NCBI GenBank assembly: GCA_017640665.1
Contig: JAEPQE010000001.1
Coordinates: forward strand, 1,195,262 to 1,259,261
Direction of reading: 5' to 3'
DNA from: Balneolaceae bacterium
Lineage (GTDB): Bacteria; Bacteroidota; Rhodothermia; Balneolales; Balneolaceae
DNA length: 64,000 bases
A program made the translations under genes and the position numbers. The notes beneath the pieces were generated by a model. The model worked only from the letters and a program-made list of their open reading frames with translations, made no database searches and was not told the origin of the DNA. Numbering within the stretch: position 1 is the stretch's first letter; each line of letters begins with the position of its first letter. Positions 63,327-64,000 of the stretch are shown piece after piece.

Positions 63327-64000
63327 TTTTCCTCTTTTGGTTTAAGTTCTTCCTTTATGTTTATGACTTTTTTAAGCAGGTCGAACCAGAAAGGAGCTCC
63401 CATGCTAATAGCGAGTGCGGTAATCAGCCACCCAATTATGGAATACCAGTGCAACTGATTTCGAATAGCCTCCCAATAGCTTCCATGCGTTTCTATGTCC
63501 CAGCCCAATCCCAAAACCGAAGAAGCCATAGCAATTTCTTCCTGTTTTAGTCTTGCGATTTGCTGATATACTGAGTCGATTGCTATGAGATTTGGGTAAT
63601 TTTCTTTCAATAAATTGGCCAAAGAATCATCCACTGCTTTATTGAGTGCAATAATTAAAGAATCCTTCTTCACTGAATCAGTAATGGTGGTTAACTCTAT
63701 AAAGTCAGTCGCTTTGAGAGTCTTTTTTATGGTATCAGAATATTGGCTCGAATAGCTTTTTTTTATTTCACCGAGCTCTTTGGAAATCACGGTTTCATTT
63801 GGTTCATAGGTATTGGTACTGTCTTCTTTAAGAACAATCCGGCCTTGCTCATTTTCGTAAGAATCTATGAACTGGCGTGCCTGGGCTACGATGGCAGCGC
63901 GGGCTTGAGGATCATCATTAAGTTTTTTAACTATGGAAAACGTATCCACATTAAAAAAAGCGGCAGTGAGAAACCCAAGGACAATAAGTACAATTCGTAG
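63323..64000 (-). CDS. Multi-helix membrane protein, unrecognised (partial, N-terminus outside window)
   Basis: The open frame continues past the window edge: upstream of a GTG at 63949 the frame reads RIVLIVLGFLTAAFFNVDTFSIV, a membrane helix that belongs to the protein, so 63949 is not the start. The visible part has this helix, a soluble helical region (about 25-170) and a C-terminal helix (WYSIIGWLITALAISMGAPFWFDLLKKV) that resembles a widespread uncharacterised membrane family with an LGAPFWFDLL signature. It overlaps the 119-residue gene by 4 bases. Confidence 0.75.
   Translation of the reverse strand, partial: LRIVLIVLGFLTAAFFNVDTFSIVKKLNDDPQARAAIVAQARQFIDSYENEQGRIVLKEDSTNTYEPNETVISKELGEIKKSYSSQYSDTIKKTLKATDFIELTTITDSVKKDSLIIALNKAVDDSLANLLKENYPNLIAIDSVYQQIARLKQEEIAMASSVLGLGWDIETHGSYWEAIRNQLHWYSIIGWLITALAISMGAPFWFDLLKKVINIKEELKPKEEK

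Noticed and set aside
63743-64000. 85-residue plus-strand ORF at the right edge
   Set aside because: It is antisense to the membrane protein, whose frame extends to the window edge.

Overview
The window looks like chromosomal DNA of a Gram-negative, diderm bacterium of the Bacteroidota/Balneolota type, most likely a marine Balneolaceae-like organism; this placement is an inference from gene content. Supporting features are a type IX secretion (T9SS) outer-membrane component (PorQ), a xylanase ending in a T9SS type A sorting domain, an LptD-like protein, an MlaE/MlaF/MlaD lipid transporter, moderate-to-low GC, AT-rich spacers and mostly weak Shine-Dalgarno sequences. There is no rRNA, CRISPR array, prophage or intact insertion sequence.

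Layout. 1-2401 (minus): a partial GMC oxidoreductase and an exported xylose-isomerase-like TIM-barrel protein. 2561-13947 (plus): a xylan/xylose utilisation locus with a LacI regulator, xylulokinase, xylose isomerase, a GH10 xylanase lipoprotein, a cytosolic GH3 glycosidase, a GPH-type symporter and a large CBM-CBM-GH10 xylanase with a T9SS tail. Together they can cut xylan outside the cell, import the oligomers, release xylose and convert it to xylulose 5-phosphate. A palindrome before the LacI gene recurs as two half-matches before xylB, a probable operator set. 14123-24282: cysH, cutA, tRNA-Leu, tig-clpP-clpX, a histidine kinase, an ECF sigma factor and a compact minus-strand run (CPBP protease, LysM/RlpA protein, TPR protein, aroC, small K+ channel). 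24284-35518: porQ, mlaE-mlaF-mlaD, a PpiD-like foldase, ribD-ribE, LptD, a ROK kinase and FtsB/DivIC. 35602-42665: a secreted PLD-PLD-SNase-HhH nuclease, tRNA-Lys, a thioredoxin-fold protein, HIT, aroQ, a flippase, an unusual NYN plus cold-shock-like protein and a Gfo/Idh/MocA oxidoreductase.

43082-45070 is a visibly AT-richer three-gene patch between hairpin-rich spacers, with a lipoprotein carrying a DUF6973-like C-terminal domain and two small exported proteins; it is the best candidate for an undescribed module. 45306-57062 holds mdh, nadK, ddl, an SGNH protein, a DDAH-like hydrolase, a penicillin acylase, two small exported/membrane proteins and a PadR/ABC-permease pair. 57484-61630 is carAB, with a terminator hairpin in the leader, a REP-like spacer between the genes and a CarB lacking its C-terminal allosteric domain. 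The window ends in a tightly overlapping three-gene operon of unknown function (61633 to beyond 64000, minus).

Intergenic DNA carries two recurring structures: GC-rich REP-like hairpin clusters (41521-41662, 42785-42886, 45083-45132, 58616-58733) and AT-rich palindromes just upstream of genes (46336-46395, 50546-50611, 53038-53080). All calls are from reading sequence and translations; no database search was run.
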